A DNA stretch of 22,816 nt from a virus: positions 1 through 22,816 of IMG/VR virus record IMGVR_UViG_3300030329_002746. One strand, 5' to 3'. The first letter of the stretch is position 1, and each line of letters begins with the position of its first letter. Shown in pieces: positions 13,495-19,946 of this stretch. The translations under genes were made by a program, and so were the position numbers. The notes beneath the pieces were generated by a model that had not been told where the DNA came from, did not search any database, and worked only from the letters and a program-made list of their open reading frames with translations.

Positions 13495-13829
13495 CTACAG
13501 AAAAGCAAATGCCCCTCCCCGGCATGGAGGAGGTACACTACATCAACCGCACTGCAGAGTTCGACGCAGAGCTTGTGAACATCGTTAAGGACAGGGGAGA
13601 AGACTACGGGCATCCTCTGGACGATTTTGAAACAGCCAGCAAGATCAGGGACGCACTAAAACGCTGCCCCGATCCTATCGTCCGTCACGCTCTCAGCATG
13701 ATAGGCGTGAAGATGGCTCGGCTGTGTACCAACCCGGAACACTTGGACAGCATCAAGGACATTGCAGGCTACGCCCGTACCATTGCCATGCTCTTGGATG
13801 AGAGAGATAGGAGAGGAGACAATGGCTAG
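13491..13829 (+). CDS. DUF6378 (MazG-like) phage protein
   Basis: The product has 112 residues. KDRGEDYGHPLDDFETASKI near 36-55, then MIGVKMARLCTNPEHLDSIK and DIAGYARTIAML, match the DUF6378 pattern, an all-helical family widespread in phages and thought to be related to MazG-type nucleotide pyrophosphohydrolases. Acidic residues in this order could bind metal, but catalysis is not proven. It may adjust nucleotide pools during infection. It overlaps the upstream gene by four bases and the downstream gene by eight. Confidence 0.7.
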   Translation: MTTEKQMPLPGMEEVHYINRTAEFDAELVNIVKDRGEDYGHPLDDFETASKIRDALKRCPDPIVRHALSMIGVKMARLCTNPEHLDSIKDIAGYARTIAMLLDERDRRGDNG

Positions 13830-13971
13830 ATCAAGTGCTGAACGGCAGCGCGAATACGAGGAGCGGAAAAAGAAAGCTGGCTGGACCCGCCTCGCCGTGT
13901 GGGTGTCCCCAAAAGTAGATAGGGACCAGATCAAGAAGTACGTCAGCAAGCTAAATAAAAAAGCGTCTTAA
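13822..13971 (+). CDS. Small basic protein, possibly ribbon-helix-helix type
   Basis: The product has 49 residues. The order SAERQREYEERKKKAGWTRL then AVWVSPKVDRDQIKKYV resembles small ribbon-helix-helix DNA-binding proteins, in which a basic helix precedes a short strand (RLAVWV) and a second helix. ATG at 13822 has GAGGAG close upstream and overlaps the DUF6378 gene by 8 bases. If the fold is right, it could be the phage factor that binds the shared palindrome, but no sequence evidence ties the two. Confidence 0.55.
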   Translation: MARSSAERQREYEERKKKAGWTRLAVWVSPKVDRDQIKKYVSKLNKKAS

Positions 13972-13984
13972 TTAAAATAGGGGG

Positions 13985-14014
13985 TTGTCAGACACTGACA
14001 ATCCCCTTTATAAT
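13985..14014 (+). promoter_or_regulatory. Candidate promoter P4 with 17-base perfect palindrome
   Basis: TTGTCA (13985-13990) and a perfect TATAAT (14009-14014) are 18 bases apart. TTGTCAGACACTGACAA (13985-14001) is a palindrome with 7-base arms around three bases; its centre TCAGACACTGA matches the shared operator. It overlaps the -35 box, the position of a repressor site. The word CGACTAGACG begins two bases after the -10. Confidence 0.65.
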
Positions 14015-14015
14015 C

Positions 14016-14025
14016 CGACTAGACG
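14016..14025 (-). repeat. CGTCTAGTCG copy downstream of promoter P4
   Basis: Fourth exact copy, on the minus strand (plus strand CGACTAGACG). It starts two bases after the -10 box, near the expected transcription start. Confidence 0.55.
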
Positions 14026-14043
14026 CAACAAATGGAGGTCACC

Positions 14044-14403
14044 ATGAACAAGCCAAATAGCAACCGTGTGTGTAGAGAGTGCGGCGAGCCTTTCTTGGGC
14101 CGCAAGCGCCATGCAGCCTTTTGCAGCACTGCCTGCCGCAAGACGTGGAACAACCGTCGCGCCACCAGAGGCGCACAGATGTATGATGCCGTCATGGCTA
14201 TGCGCTATGACCGGGAGAAGGCCAAGGCGCTGGGCATCGACTGGACGTTCGTCTGCCGTATGGCTGAAATGTGGAACAACGAAGATAAGGGCAGCAGCGG
14301 CCCCCACGGCAAGTCTTACAAGAACCCGCACGATCTGAAGGAGGAGCTTGGTGCAATCGTCAACGCACGTTGTTGCGGGTACGACAAGACAGGACGCAGA
14401 TAA
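14044..14403 (+). CDS. Zinc-finger protein of unknown function
   Basis: The product has 119 residues. The N-terminal part VCRECGEPFLGRKRHAAFCS followed by TACRKTWNNRR has cysteines in the order CxxC-x15-CxxxC, a treble-clef-like zinc finger common in phage and alphaproteobacterial proteins. The middle carries an amphipathic helix (YDAVMAMRYDREKAKALG); the end has another CC pair. It could bind nucleic acid. It is driven by its own promoter P4, starts at 14044 in the shared module, and is followed immediately by a strong terminator, so it forms a one-gene unit. Confidence 0.7.
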   Translation: MNKPNSNRVCRECGEPFLGRKRHAAFCSTACRKTWNNRRATRGAQMYDAVMAMRYDREKAKALGIDWTFVCRMAEMWNNEDKGSSGPHGKSYKNPHDLKEELGAIVNARCCGYDKTGRR

Positions 14404-14407
14404 AAAG

Positions 14408-14430
14408 AACCCCCGCCAAGAGCGGGGGTT
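14408..14430. terminator. Two-way intrinsic terminator between convergent units
   Basis: AACCCCCGC (14408-14416) pairs with GCGGGGGTT (14422-14430), followed by TTAG on the right and preceded by AAAAAG on the left, so both directions give a GC-rich stem with a U-rich tail. It separates the rightward early genes from the leftward lysis genes. Confidence 0.85.
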
Positions 14431-14436
14431 TTAGTT

Positions 14437-14817
14437 TCAGGGAGATTTCGGAGGTTCTACGTTTCTCTGCTCGTGATAATCTAAAGCGGAATTAGCCTGC
14501 TTCATCCAGAAGCTCACTTCCTTATTAAATACCCGAAGGCTAACATAGTGATCGCTTTGCATACACACCAATCTTCCTTCAGGGATTTTCTTTTCTTTCC
14601 AGTATGGCAGGGGACCGATCTCTACTCTTGGGGGGATTACGGGGCTTGGCCTTGGGGGATTTAGGTATGTATATTTTACAGTCGGAGGAGGAGCCTCCAC
14701 CAGAGAGGCAAATCTCCCGCAAGCTCCTAGCCCAAAGATAAGTGGTAGCACGACCAGCCCTGACAGGTTCTTTTTCCAGCGCCTTTTGTAATGTGGTCGA
14801 GGTTGATCTAATCGCAT
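14437..14817 (-). CDS. Rz1-like outer-membrane spanin lipoprotein
   Basis: The product has 126 residues. A basic start (RPHYKRRWKKN) is followed by the hydrophobic stretch LSGLVVLPLIFGLGACGR, which ends in the lipobox LGAC, so cleavage and lipidation at cysteine 33 are expected. After it comes a proline-rich segment (PPPTVKYTYLNPPRPSPVIP), typical of Rz1. The gene overlaps the Rz-like gene by 239 bases in another frame, the classic arrangement for spanin pairs. It would anchor in the outer membrane and join Rz to fuse the membranes in the last step of lysis. It is longer than lambda Rz1, with an extra C-terminal domain. Confidence 0.75.
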   Translation of the reverse strand: MRLDQPRPHYKRRWKKNLSGLVVLPLIFGLGACGRFASLVEAPPPTVKYTYLNPPRPSPVIPPRVEIGPLPYWKEKKIPEGRLVCMQSDHYVSLRVFNKEVSFWMKQANSALDYHEQRNVEPPKSP

Positions 14818-15076
14818 TACTCTGTTTCCTTAGCGTCGCCATCTCTCTGTTGCGATCCTTGAGCTGGTTGTCCATAGCGTGCATCTGTCGCTGGTGTTCC
14901 ATCTTCATATCGCTGATCTGCTGGATGGCCTTTTGTGTTTCGGCCTGCTGCTGAGCGTACTTCGCTTCCAGCTCCGCTACATCCTGCCACGCTGATTTGA
15001 GCAGCGCCCCAGAAGCTGCGAGAGCGGCTAACGCGATTACCAGCAATATTCCAAGGATAACTGTTGGCGAAGGCAT
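14579..15076 (-). CDS. Rz-like inner-membrane spanin
   Basis: The product has 165 residues. An N-terminal membrane span (ILGILLVIALAALAASGALL, about residues 7-26) is followed by a long charged coiled coil (residues 35-100, with YAQQQAETQKAIQQISDMKM), then a more basic C-terminal tail. This is the layout of Rz-type inner-membrane spanins. The ATG at 15076 lies three bases after the holin stop. A frame from 15080 overlaps it but gives an unlikely protein. The overlap with the Rz1-like gene explains the unusual Pro/Arg/Ser-rich tail, which is constrained by the other frame. Confidence 0.75.
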   Translation of the reverse strand: MPSPTVILGILLVIALAALAASGALLKSAWQDVAELEAKYAQQQAETQKAIQQISDMKMEHQRQMHAMDNQLKDRNREMATLRKQSNAIRSTSTTLQKALEKEPVRAGRATTYLWARSLREICLSGGGSSSDCKIYIPKSPKAKPRNPPKSRDRSPAILERKENP

Positions 15077-15079
15077 CCA

Positions 15080-15322
15080 TTATTTTCCCTTAATATTCAT
15101 GGCCACGGCCCCACCCATATACACAGCCACGGGTGCGCCTAAGAAAGTCAACAGCGCAAGGATAACGGCACTGGTTTTGTCTACCCGGTCACTTACTTCA
15201 GGAATAAACATAGCGCAGAAAATAACAATGACAGACAATGCCAGACCCGCGACAAGACTAAGCCACGCCATACGACGGCGGTTCGTCATTTTGACTTCAG
15301 ATACTGGTGCTTGCTCAGCCAT
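15080..15322 (-). CDS. Holin-like two-span membrane protein
   Basis: The product has 80 residues. Two hydrophobic segments are visible, MAWLSLVAGLALSVIVIFCA near 18-38 and VILALLTFLGAPVAVYMGGA near 54-72, with a short charged loop between (PEVSDRVDKTS) and a basic tail. It lies between the DUF5675 gene and the spanin genes, where a holin is expected. It would form the pores that set the time of lysis. The start overlaps the upstream stop by eight bases and is preceded by GAGG. Other small membrane proteins upstream could be the holin instead, or an antiholin. Confidence 0.7.
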   Translation of the reverse strand: MAEQAPVSEVKMTNRRRMAWLSLVAGLALSVIVIFCAMFIPEVSDRVDKTSAVILALLTFLGAPVAVYMGGAVAMNIKGK

Positions 15323-15764
15323 CGTCCATGTCCTCGTCTATGTATTCAATCTGTAAGTCTTCGTCTCTAGCCGCCTCGACTATAGCTTGATACAGGTCTG
15401 AATAAGCAGCACGAGAATTACCGATAGTAAAAGTATCTTCGTTGCGAGTGTGGCCCACAAGAAGACAGCCAGATGTATGGTCGTCAGTGTTGCCAGTGTG
15501 GATATAAATCCACTCAAACCCCGGAACATTTTGTACATGCAGCATCCCTTCATGGAAGTCGTACCGCTCGGCGTATTTCTTCGTCATGCCCCCTTCGTCG
15601 CGCAGCTTGATGTCGTAGGTTCCTGCAGGGATGCGGGTCTCATGCATCACCTTCTCCTCTTGGGGCTGATCCTCCAACCCGTAGCAGAACTCCTCGTCAT
15701 CAAGGTAAACCCGTGACAGGGTTGCCTCCTCGTTGTGGGCATAACGTCGAACGGTAATCTTCAT
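15315..15764 (-). CDS. DUF5675 protein, probable endolysin
   Basis: The product has 149 residues. The middle (ETRIPAGTYDIKLRDEGGMT) and the segment WIYIHTGNTDDHTSGCLLVG near 84-103 fit DUF5675, a phage family. The histidine followed at a distance by SGC resembles the active site of L,D-transpeptidase folds, so attack on peptidoglycan cross-links is a reasonable guess. No other lysozyme or amidase gene lies in this cassette, and the holin and spanins follow directly, so it is the best endolysin candidate here. The start has AGGA nine to ten bases upstream. Confidence 0.65.
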   Translation of the reverse strand: MKITVRRYAHNEEATLSRVYLDDEEFCYGLEDQPQEEKVMHETRIPAGTYDIKLRDEGGMTKKYAERYDFHEGMLHVQNVPGFEWIYIHTGNTDDHTSGCLLVGHTRNEDTFTIGNSRAAYSDLYQAIVEAARDEDLQIEYIDEDMDDG

Positions 15765-15766
15765 TA

Positions 15767-15967
15767 TTAAGTTTCCTTCTTAATCGGATTACTAAAATCA
15801 ATAGTGGTGCAAACTGCCGCCCACTGCCGATAGGCTCCTAGCCTCTGATGATAGTCGTAATGCCGTTCTGTCATGTCCTTTGAGGGACAGCTATCCACGG
15901 GCATCCCAGTAATGTCATACGAGCCATCATTCATTATGATAAAAACAACAAAAAATAAAACCTTCAT
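15767..15967 (-). CDS. Small protein with hydrophobic N-terminus
   Basis: The product has 66 residues. It begins MKVLFFVVFIIM, a signal-like or short membrane segment, and continues with two cysteines (VDSCPSKD and AAVCTTIDF) in an otherwise polar part, so export with one disulphide is possible. A longer frame starts at 16012, but ATG at 15967 overlaps the stop of the upstream membrane gene (ATGA), which favours it. The neighbourhood suggests a lysis or envelope role. I recognise no family. Confidence 0.55.
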   Translation of the reverse strand: MKVLFFVVFIIMNDGSYDITGMPVDSCPSKDMTERHYDYHQRLGAYRQWAAVCTTIDFSNPIKKET

Positions 15968-16122
15968 TTCTTTTCTCTTACGGCTTGCCGCCAACGCCAC
16001 GCCAAAAAACATAAAGACGCAAGCAACAATAAAATGGACAAGCTGGTTTCAACCAACCCCAGCCATGAGGCGGCAACAGCCACGCCGCCCGGTGCTACAG
16101 TTGCAAGGTCTTTCGTTTCCAT
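15964..16122 (-). CDS. 52-residue membrane protein, possible second holin
   Basis: This short gene begins at 16122, overlapping the stop of the upstream gene as TAATG, and ends overlapping the next start as ATGA. The product has a mild amphipathic first half (LATVAPGGVAVAASWLGLVE) and one strong membrane span, LSILLLLASLCFLAW at about residues 28-42, closed by a basic tail RWRQAVREKK. Both overlaps support it. It could be a holin, antiholin or pinholin accessory. It is too short for many gene callers. Confidence 0.65.
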   Translation of the reverse strand: METKDLATVAPGGVAVAASWLGLVETSLSILLLLASLCFLAWRWRQAVREKK

Positions 16123-16478
16123 TACTTGCTCTCCACTGGGGGATGTGAACCATTATGTGCGTGAGACAGTTGATCCAGTTGCTTACCTAAATATTTAACG
16201 TCTTTCTGAAGACCCTCTAGTTCTCTGTGAAGCATCTTTAATTCAGTGGGAGAGTTGATACCCTTTAACGTTAAAACCTGATTTGCGATCTTACCCCGTT
16301 CCTGTTCCGCTTTATCAATTCTACTGTCGAATTTTTCACGGGTGTCCTCATAATTTTTAATGTGTTCAGCAAAGTCTTCCTTGAGGCGTTGCACAGTAGC
16401 CCGGACTACTGCATATCCAGAAATGGCAGTCCCGGCCAATATGGCAAGCTGGAGAGCGTGAGATGCAGTGAGTTCCAT
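16122..16478 (-). CDS. Membrane-anchored coiled-coil protein
   Basis: The product has 118 residues. One membrane span lies at residues 7-27 (ALQLAILAGTAISGYAVV), followed by a long charged helix with heptads (KEDFAEHIKNYEDTREKFDS and LKMLHRELEGLQKDVKYLGK). The layout is like an Rz-type protein or a phage protein that holds a complex at the inner membrane. ATG at 16478 lies two bases after the upstream stop; a TTG two codons earlier is possible. Function unknown. Confidence 0.65.
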   Translation of the reverse strand: MELTASHALQLAILAGTAISGYAVVRATVQRLKEDFAEHIKNYEDTREKFDSRIDKAEQERGKIANQVLTLKGINSPTELKMLHRELEGLQKDVKYLGKQLDQLSHAHNGSHPPVESK

Positions 16479-16480
16479 AA

Positions 16481-16702
16481 TCAATCCATAATCAGTTTTA
16501 CAGGGTATTGTTTACCATCAATCGTCTTCAGCAGCAATTTTCCTTTGCGGCAAATCCACCGCTCCTTCCCTCTTGGAGGATCGCTACGTTCAATGACCCG
16601 CTTGGCCTTCAGGCAATCGCTCAGGCTGTCCCTCGGAGTAAACTCTAGAAGCGCTCCCGCCGTCGTATACAGGTGAAGGACGAACCCGACAAAAGTCTCC
16701 AT
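16481..16702 (-). CDS. Small unknown protein with two cysteines
   Basis: The product has 73 residues. It starts METFVGFVLHLYTTAGALLE, mildly hydrophobic, and has a basic middle part with SLSDCLKAKRVIE and ERWICRKGK, then a strand-like end. The two cysteines could form a disulphide if it is exported. It starts one base after the upstream stop and ends just before the next start. I recognise no family. Confidence 0.6.
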   Translation of the reverse strand: METFVGFVLHLYTTAGALLEFTPRDSLSDCLKAKRVIERSDPPRGKERWICRKGKLLLKTIDGKQYPVKLIMD

Positions 16703-16703
16703 C

Positions 16704-17138
16704 TCATTTCCCCGTTATCTGCAAATGCCTCTGGGCATCTTTCAATTTCTCAACCGCCGCTCTCACTTCCAGCATATCCTCTTGAAGGCGGGTAATGTTT
16801 ACCTTGTTGTTAGAATTTTGATCTGCACGTCGAGCCACGGTTTTAGCGAAAGCCTCTTGCTCCTTCGCCAAATGCTCTATCAACATAAAACTTTCTTTCG
16901 TACTAGGAGACTGAGGACGCTCAATCCGAAACTTTGTGTTCTTCTCAATTTGTTTGGTTAACGAAGTGACATGATTTTTCATATCTCGTTCCATCAACGC
17001 AGCTTTCACGGATAACGTATTTATGGATTCCTGTATTAAAAAATAGCTGTATGTAAATACTGCCACTAACGCAATTAAGCTCACAACGGTCTTCATAGGC
17101 ATCTGGACGTTTGTGCTGTCGGATATCTTTGTCGTCAT
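16704..17138 (-). CDS. Membrane-anchored coiled-coil protein
   Basis: The product has 144 residues. Residues 16-35 (TVVSLIALVAVFTYSYFLI) form a membrane span after a short polar start. The rest is a long charged helix with several heptad stretches (LMERDMKNHVTSLTKQIEKN, TRLQEDMLEVRAAVEKLKDA). The layout repeats that of the gene at 16122-16478, though the sequences differ. A structural or envelope role is likely. GGTGATGGT precedes the ATG at 17138. Function unknown. Confidence 0.65.
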   Translation of the reverse strand: MTTKISDSTNVQMPMKTVVSLIALVAVFTYSYFLIQESINTLSVKAALMERDMKNHVTSLTKQIEKNTKFRIERPQSPSTKESFMLIEHLAKEQEAFAKTVARRADQNSNNKVNITRLQEDMLEVRAAVEKLKDAQRHLQITGK

Positions 17139-17142
17139 ACCA

Positions 17143-17664
17143 TCACCTAATCTTCGGAGCTGTGGATGCCCACCAGAGGAACCATGCGATTGCTGCGGTA
17201 ACTACGACAAGGATGACCACCTTACCCCCCTCAACAAGTATCTTGTGCCATAAAGCCCGGTCATGCTCCCGCTTTGCTTCCAGCTCTTTCTTCTTTTTGG
17301 CGTCGGCTTCTTCCTTCTCTTTAACCCGCCGATCCCTTTCGTCCAGTATCGACTGCCAGACCCCTTCGCCAAATTTAGCATCTACCTCAGCGGAAAGGGC
17401 CGCGATAGCCGCCTTCTGTTTTTCAGCTTCTAGGATGTCATCTGCGACGGCGGCAAGAGAGGTTTCGTCGGAGGTGTCTTCGCCTGTCCGTATATTTAAG
17501 ACCTGCTTCTGCCGAGTGAGGGGCTTCTCTTTCTTCTTCTTCTCATGCTCCTCTTGAGCATGGAACATAGCATCGAGACTATGCGTAATCTCATGCAGCC
17601 CCTTCGCACTCTTAACTAACGTCCGGGCAGTAGATATGGTCAGCGCTAGAGTTGCCGGGTCCAC
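17143..17664 (-). CDS. Charged helical protein with C-terminal membrane span
   Basis: The product has 173 residues. The N-terminal third is helical (LALTISTARTLVKSAKGLHE). The middle is highly charged, with a KKKKEK run and a long Glu/Lys/Arg coiled coil (residues 105-145), and the end has a membrane span, VVILVVVTAAIAWFLWWA, near 150-167. Phages of the T7-like type often have such a protein between tail fibre and lysis genes. The start is GTG at 17664 with GAGGAG seven bases upstream; an ATG nearby is in another frame. Function unknown. Confidence 0.65.
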   Translation of the reverse strand: MDPATLALTISTARTLVKSAKGLHEITHSLDAMFHAQEEHEKKKKEKPLTRQKQVLNIRTGEDTSDETSLAAVADDILEAEKQKAAIAALSAEVDAKFGEGVWQSILDERDRRVKEKEEADAKKKKELEAKREHDRALWHKILVEGGKVVILVVVTAAIAWFLWWASTAPKIR

Positions 17665-17682
17665 TCATAATCTCCTCTATGG

Positions 17683-17696
17683 CTTGGTCGGCCAAG
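17683..17696. other. Short intergenic inverted repeat
   Basis: CTTGG and CCAAG pair around TCGG between the chaperone-like gene and the next one, in the only gap of more than 50 bases in this part of the late operon. No U-run follows on either strand, so it is an unlikely terminator. Confidence 0.35.
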
Positions 17697-17717
17697 GATC
17701 ACTTTAGCTCCTATTTC

Positions 17718-18050
17718 CTACTCCTTGGGATTATCTGTTTTAACCTTGTTAATAGCAGCGTACCAAGTACCTGTCTTGTCCCCTTTACCAGCAGTCATAT
17801 CGTGAAAAAGTAAATCAAATTGCTCTGCTAATTCGGGGTAAGCTACCCGTCGATCACCTCGTACTTTAGGCAAAGTTGATGCTTCCAAAGCGTTGATGGT
17901 ATCCATGCTTGGTTTTTCACCTAGTTTGTCGGTATCCCAACTTTCAATGCGGTGAACCCCATTTTCAAAAACTAACCGAAAGTCATCTTCAACATTCCGA
18001 ATATCAATACTCTTACTTTCGAGGTATGTTGTTAGTTTTTCATAACTCAT
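17718..18050 (-). CDS. Probable tail fibre assembly chaperone (XkdW-like C-terminus)
   Basis: The product has 110 residues. The C-terminal half (RVAYPELAEQFDLLFHDMTA, then GTWYAAINKVKTDNPKE) resembles the short helix pair of XkdW-like phage proteins and tail fibre assembly factors, which typically end with YP..., two helices and a KYPK-like tail. It follows directly after the tail adhesin gene, the usual place for such a chaperone. ATG at 18050 overlaps the upstream stop (TGATG). The longer frame to 18080 has no ribosome binding site. The match is by pattern only. Confidence 0.55.
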   Translation of the reverse strand: MSYEKLTTYLESKSIDIRNVEDDFRLVFENGVHRIESWDTDKLGEKPSMDTINALEASTLPKVRGDRRVAYPELAEQFDLLFHDMTAGKGDKTGTWYAAINKVKTDNPKE

Positions 18051-18637
18051 CAGACAATCCTCCAACCAAAGAATTGACACTTATTCATATTTCTTGCTCC
18101 ACCAGAGTTTTGATAAACTTGCACAACCATATAGTCATTTGTACTCATGGCAAACGCTCTCATGCCCGACATTGATGCTTCATGGATTGTCGTTTTTACA
18201 ACCGGAGCCTGATATTGTGAAACATCTGAACTATTGTAATGATGGATCGACAATCGTTGATCTGTACCAGTACCACTACTCTCAATGTACGGAAAGGTTG
18301 CGTAGAACATATATTTACCATCAGACGGTGCAGTAAATTTATTGCTGGCAAAATGGCCACCTTGATCTAAGACTTCCGTATCAAAAGTTGCCGTTGTCCA
18401 AGACGCATTTGCTATTGATTGGTCGCCTGAGTTAGTTGCTATAAAAAGTTTTTCAATTGCACCACCACCAGCTAGGTCGAGAACACCTTGTACAGTATCC
18501 TTTTTGGTGACATTCGATCCTCCAACATCGGAGAAAGAAATTATATCACTGGCAGTAATTGTGTGGTCTGACAGATGCGACTGCTCATCGACTACCTGTG
18601 AACCAAACATGCGTCTGTCTAATGTTGTTTGTGCCAT
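18050..18637 (-). CDS. Tail adhesin with C1q/TNF-like C-terminal fold
   Basis: The product has 195 residues. The N-terminal 60 (SDHTITASDIISFSDVGGSN) look like a trimeric fibre shaft. From about 65 on, the strand pattern FTAPSDGKYMFYATFPYIES, LSIHHYNSS, MRAFAMSTNDYMVVQVYQNS and a final FGWRIV fits a C1q/TNF-like jelly roll, commonly used as a receptor-binding tip by phages. It would sit at the end of a fibre and bind the host surface. The upstream gene overlaps its start as TAATG, and the probable chaperone follows. Confidence 0.65.
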   Translation of the reverse strand: MAQTTLDRRMFGSQVVDEQSHLSDHTITASDIISFSDVGGSNVTKKDTVQGVLDLAGGGAIEKLFIATNSGDQSIANASWTTATFDTEVLDQGGHFASNKFTAPSDGKYMFYATFPYIESSGTGTDQRLSIHHYNSSDVSQYQAPVVKTTIHEASMSGMRAFAMSTNDYMVVQVYQNSGGARNMNKCQFFGWRIV

Positions 18638-18984
18638 TACAATTTACTCCGTTCTGTAGCAATCTCTGCTTCTTTATTTTTGAGCCAATCACTGTCAGTA
18701 CCGAGTATTGCTTCACGAATACGACGAGGTGTTACTTCAGCTTCAAGGGAATATATTTTAGCCAATGTCTCAGCTTTGGCCTGTGTAGTGTTTGCCGCAC
18801 TGGTATCAAACGTCACGGTCTTTGCACTTTCATTTACAACCCAAAATTCAGTGTCACCGTCAACAGCATCAGTTACGAAACCTCCATACGTTGCAACGTG
18901 ACCGTCTGCATCGGATTTATTGGCAAACTCCATATACTTTTCGACTTTGTTGTTTGAAGATTTAACGATTGCTACATAAGCCAT
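18637..18984 (-). CDS. Small tail-associated protein of unknown function
   Basis: The product has 115 residues. It starts MAYVAIVKSSNNKVEKYMEF and has a beta-rich first half with a helical second half (TTQAKAETLAKIYSLEAEVT) ending in WLKNKEAEIATERSKL, which could form a coiled coil. Its position between two fibre genes suggests a tail component or chaperone. A GTG at 18999 lies in frame, but ATG at 18984 with GGTGATGG before it is preferred. I recognise no family. Confidence 0.6.
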   Translation of the reverse strand: MAYVAIVKSSNNKVEKYMEFANKSDADGHVATYGGFVTDAVDGDTEFWVVNESAKTVTFDTSAANTTQAKAETLAKIYSLEAEVTPRRIREAILGTDSDWLKNKEAEIATERSKL

Positions 18985-18991
18985 TTTACCA

Positions 18992-19945
18992 TCACCCACA
19001 TAAGATGTTCATTGAGCCGCTGGACAAAGTTCCAGTAGATGTCACGAATTTTACTTGAGTTAATTCTCCACTCAGGGCTTTCTTGCCGCCGCCTAATTGA
19101 GCATCAGAACCGCCATCTCGTAATGTGTGATCAGACACCCAAAGGTTCGTTGAAGAATTTAAAAGGTAGCACTTAAATGTTCCTTCCAGCGTATCACTCG
19201 TATCTTGAGCATGGATAATCATACTGTCAGTTGCAGTTGCTGCGTTATTATCTGAAGTGCGGAGTCCCGTACTAACATAGCCGCTGGTTTCAATTCCACC
19301 TGAATCGCCTAATTGGATTTTTATCGTGCAACCGCTGGACGTAACCACTTGTGAAAAATGAATAATAAAATAGGTAATTCCTGACTTAATTCCTGAGTTG
19401 GAACTATTCCATGTATGATTAGCCGTAGAACTTAATGTCAGCGGTGTTCCTAAAGTTGGGCCAGTGCTGATTGTTGCCCACTCAGGGGCAGTTGCACCAC
19501 TGTTAATTCTTAATTGTTGTAAAGCCGTGCCTTTAGCTAATCTAACATAGTCCGTGCCGTTGTGATAAAGAACGTCACCAGCAGCATCAGACCCCATTGC
19601 GATCTTCGCACCCGTCACATTATTATCTGCGATCTTAGCTGTAGTCACTTGATTGTCAGCAATCTTAGCCGTGACAATGCTGTTATCTTCTATGACAGGG
19701 GCATTGCCAGCATCGTGGATAATCAGACTAAAGACCTCTACACCTGATGTAACACTGGATGTTGTTGTGATAGCTGTGCCTGAGACTGTGTAATCCGTAG
19801 AAGGCTTCTGGATTATCCCCCCGATACTTAGTAGCACTGAATTGGTTGAGGCTGATTTATCTAACGTGAAACTTGTACCACCACCTGTACCGTGGTTTTT
19901 AAAGGTTACGCCAGAGTTACCAGCAAAGTTTAAAAAGTTACTCAT
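18992..19945 (-). CDS. Tail fibre or appendage protein with repeated shaft motif
   Basis: The product has 317 residues. The N-terminal 90 resemble fibre-attachment beta domains (SFTLDKSASTNSVLLSIGGI, YTVSGTAITTTS). Near 85-120 a short unit repeats three times: IVTAKIADN, VTTAKIADN and VTGAKIA, as in beta-helical shafts of phage fibres. The C-terminal half (residues 165-317) is a distinct beta-rich domain with TITYFIIHF-type strands and a closing VKFVTSTGTLSSGSMNILCG, probably a receptor-binding head. It starts at 19945, two bases downstream of the discoidin-type gene. Confidence 0.65.
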   Translation of the reverse strand: MSNFLNFAGNSGVTFKNHGTGGGTSFTLDKSASTNSVLLSIGGIIQKPSTDYTVSGTAITTTSSVTSGVEVFSLIIHDAGNAPVIEDNSIVTAKIADNQVTTAKIADNNVTGAKIAMGSDAAGDVLYHNGTDYVRLAKGTALQQLRINSGATAPEWATISTGPTLGTPLTLSSTANHTWNSSNSGIKSGITYFIIHFSQVVTSSGCTIKIQLGDSGGIETSGYVSTGLRTSDNNAATATDSMIIHAQDTSDTLEGTFKCYLLNSSTNLWVSDHTLRDGGSDAQLGGGKKALSGELTQVKFVTSTGTLSSGSMNILCG

Positions 19946-19946
19946 G

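Noticed and set aside
14817-15080. A second frame overlapping the Rz-like gene start (from 15080)
   Set aside because: It is antisense-free but gives an Ser/Arg-rich product with no span; the frame from 15076 has the signal expected of Rz.
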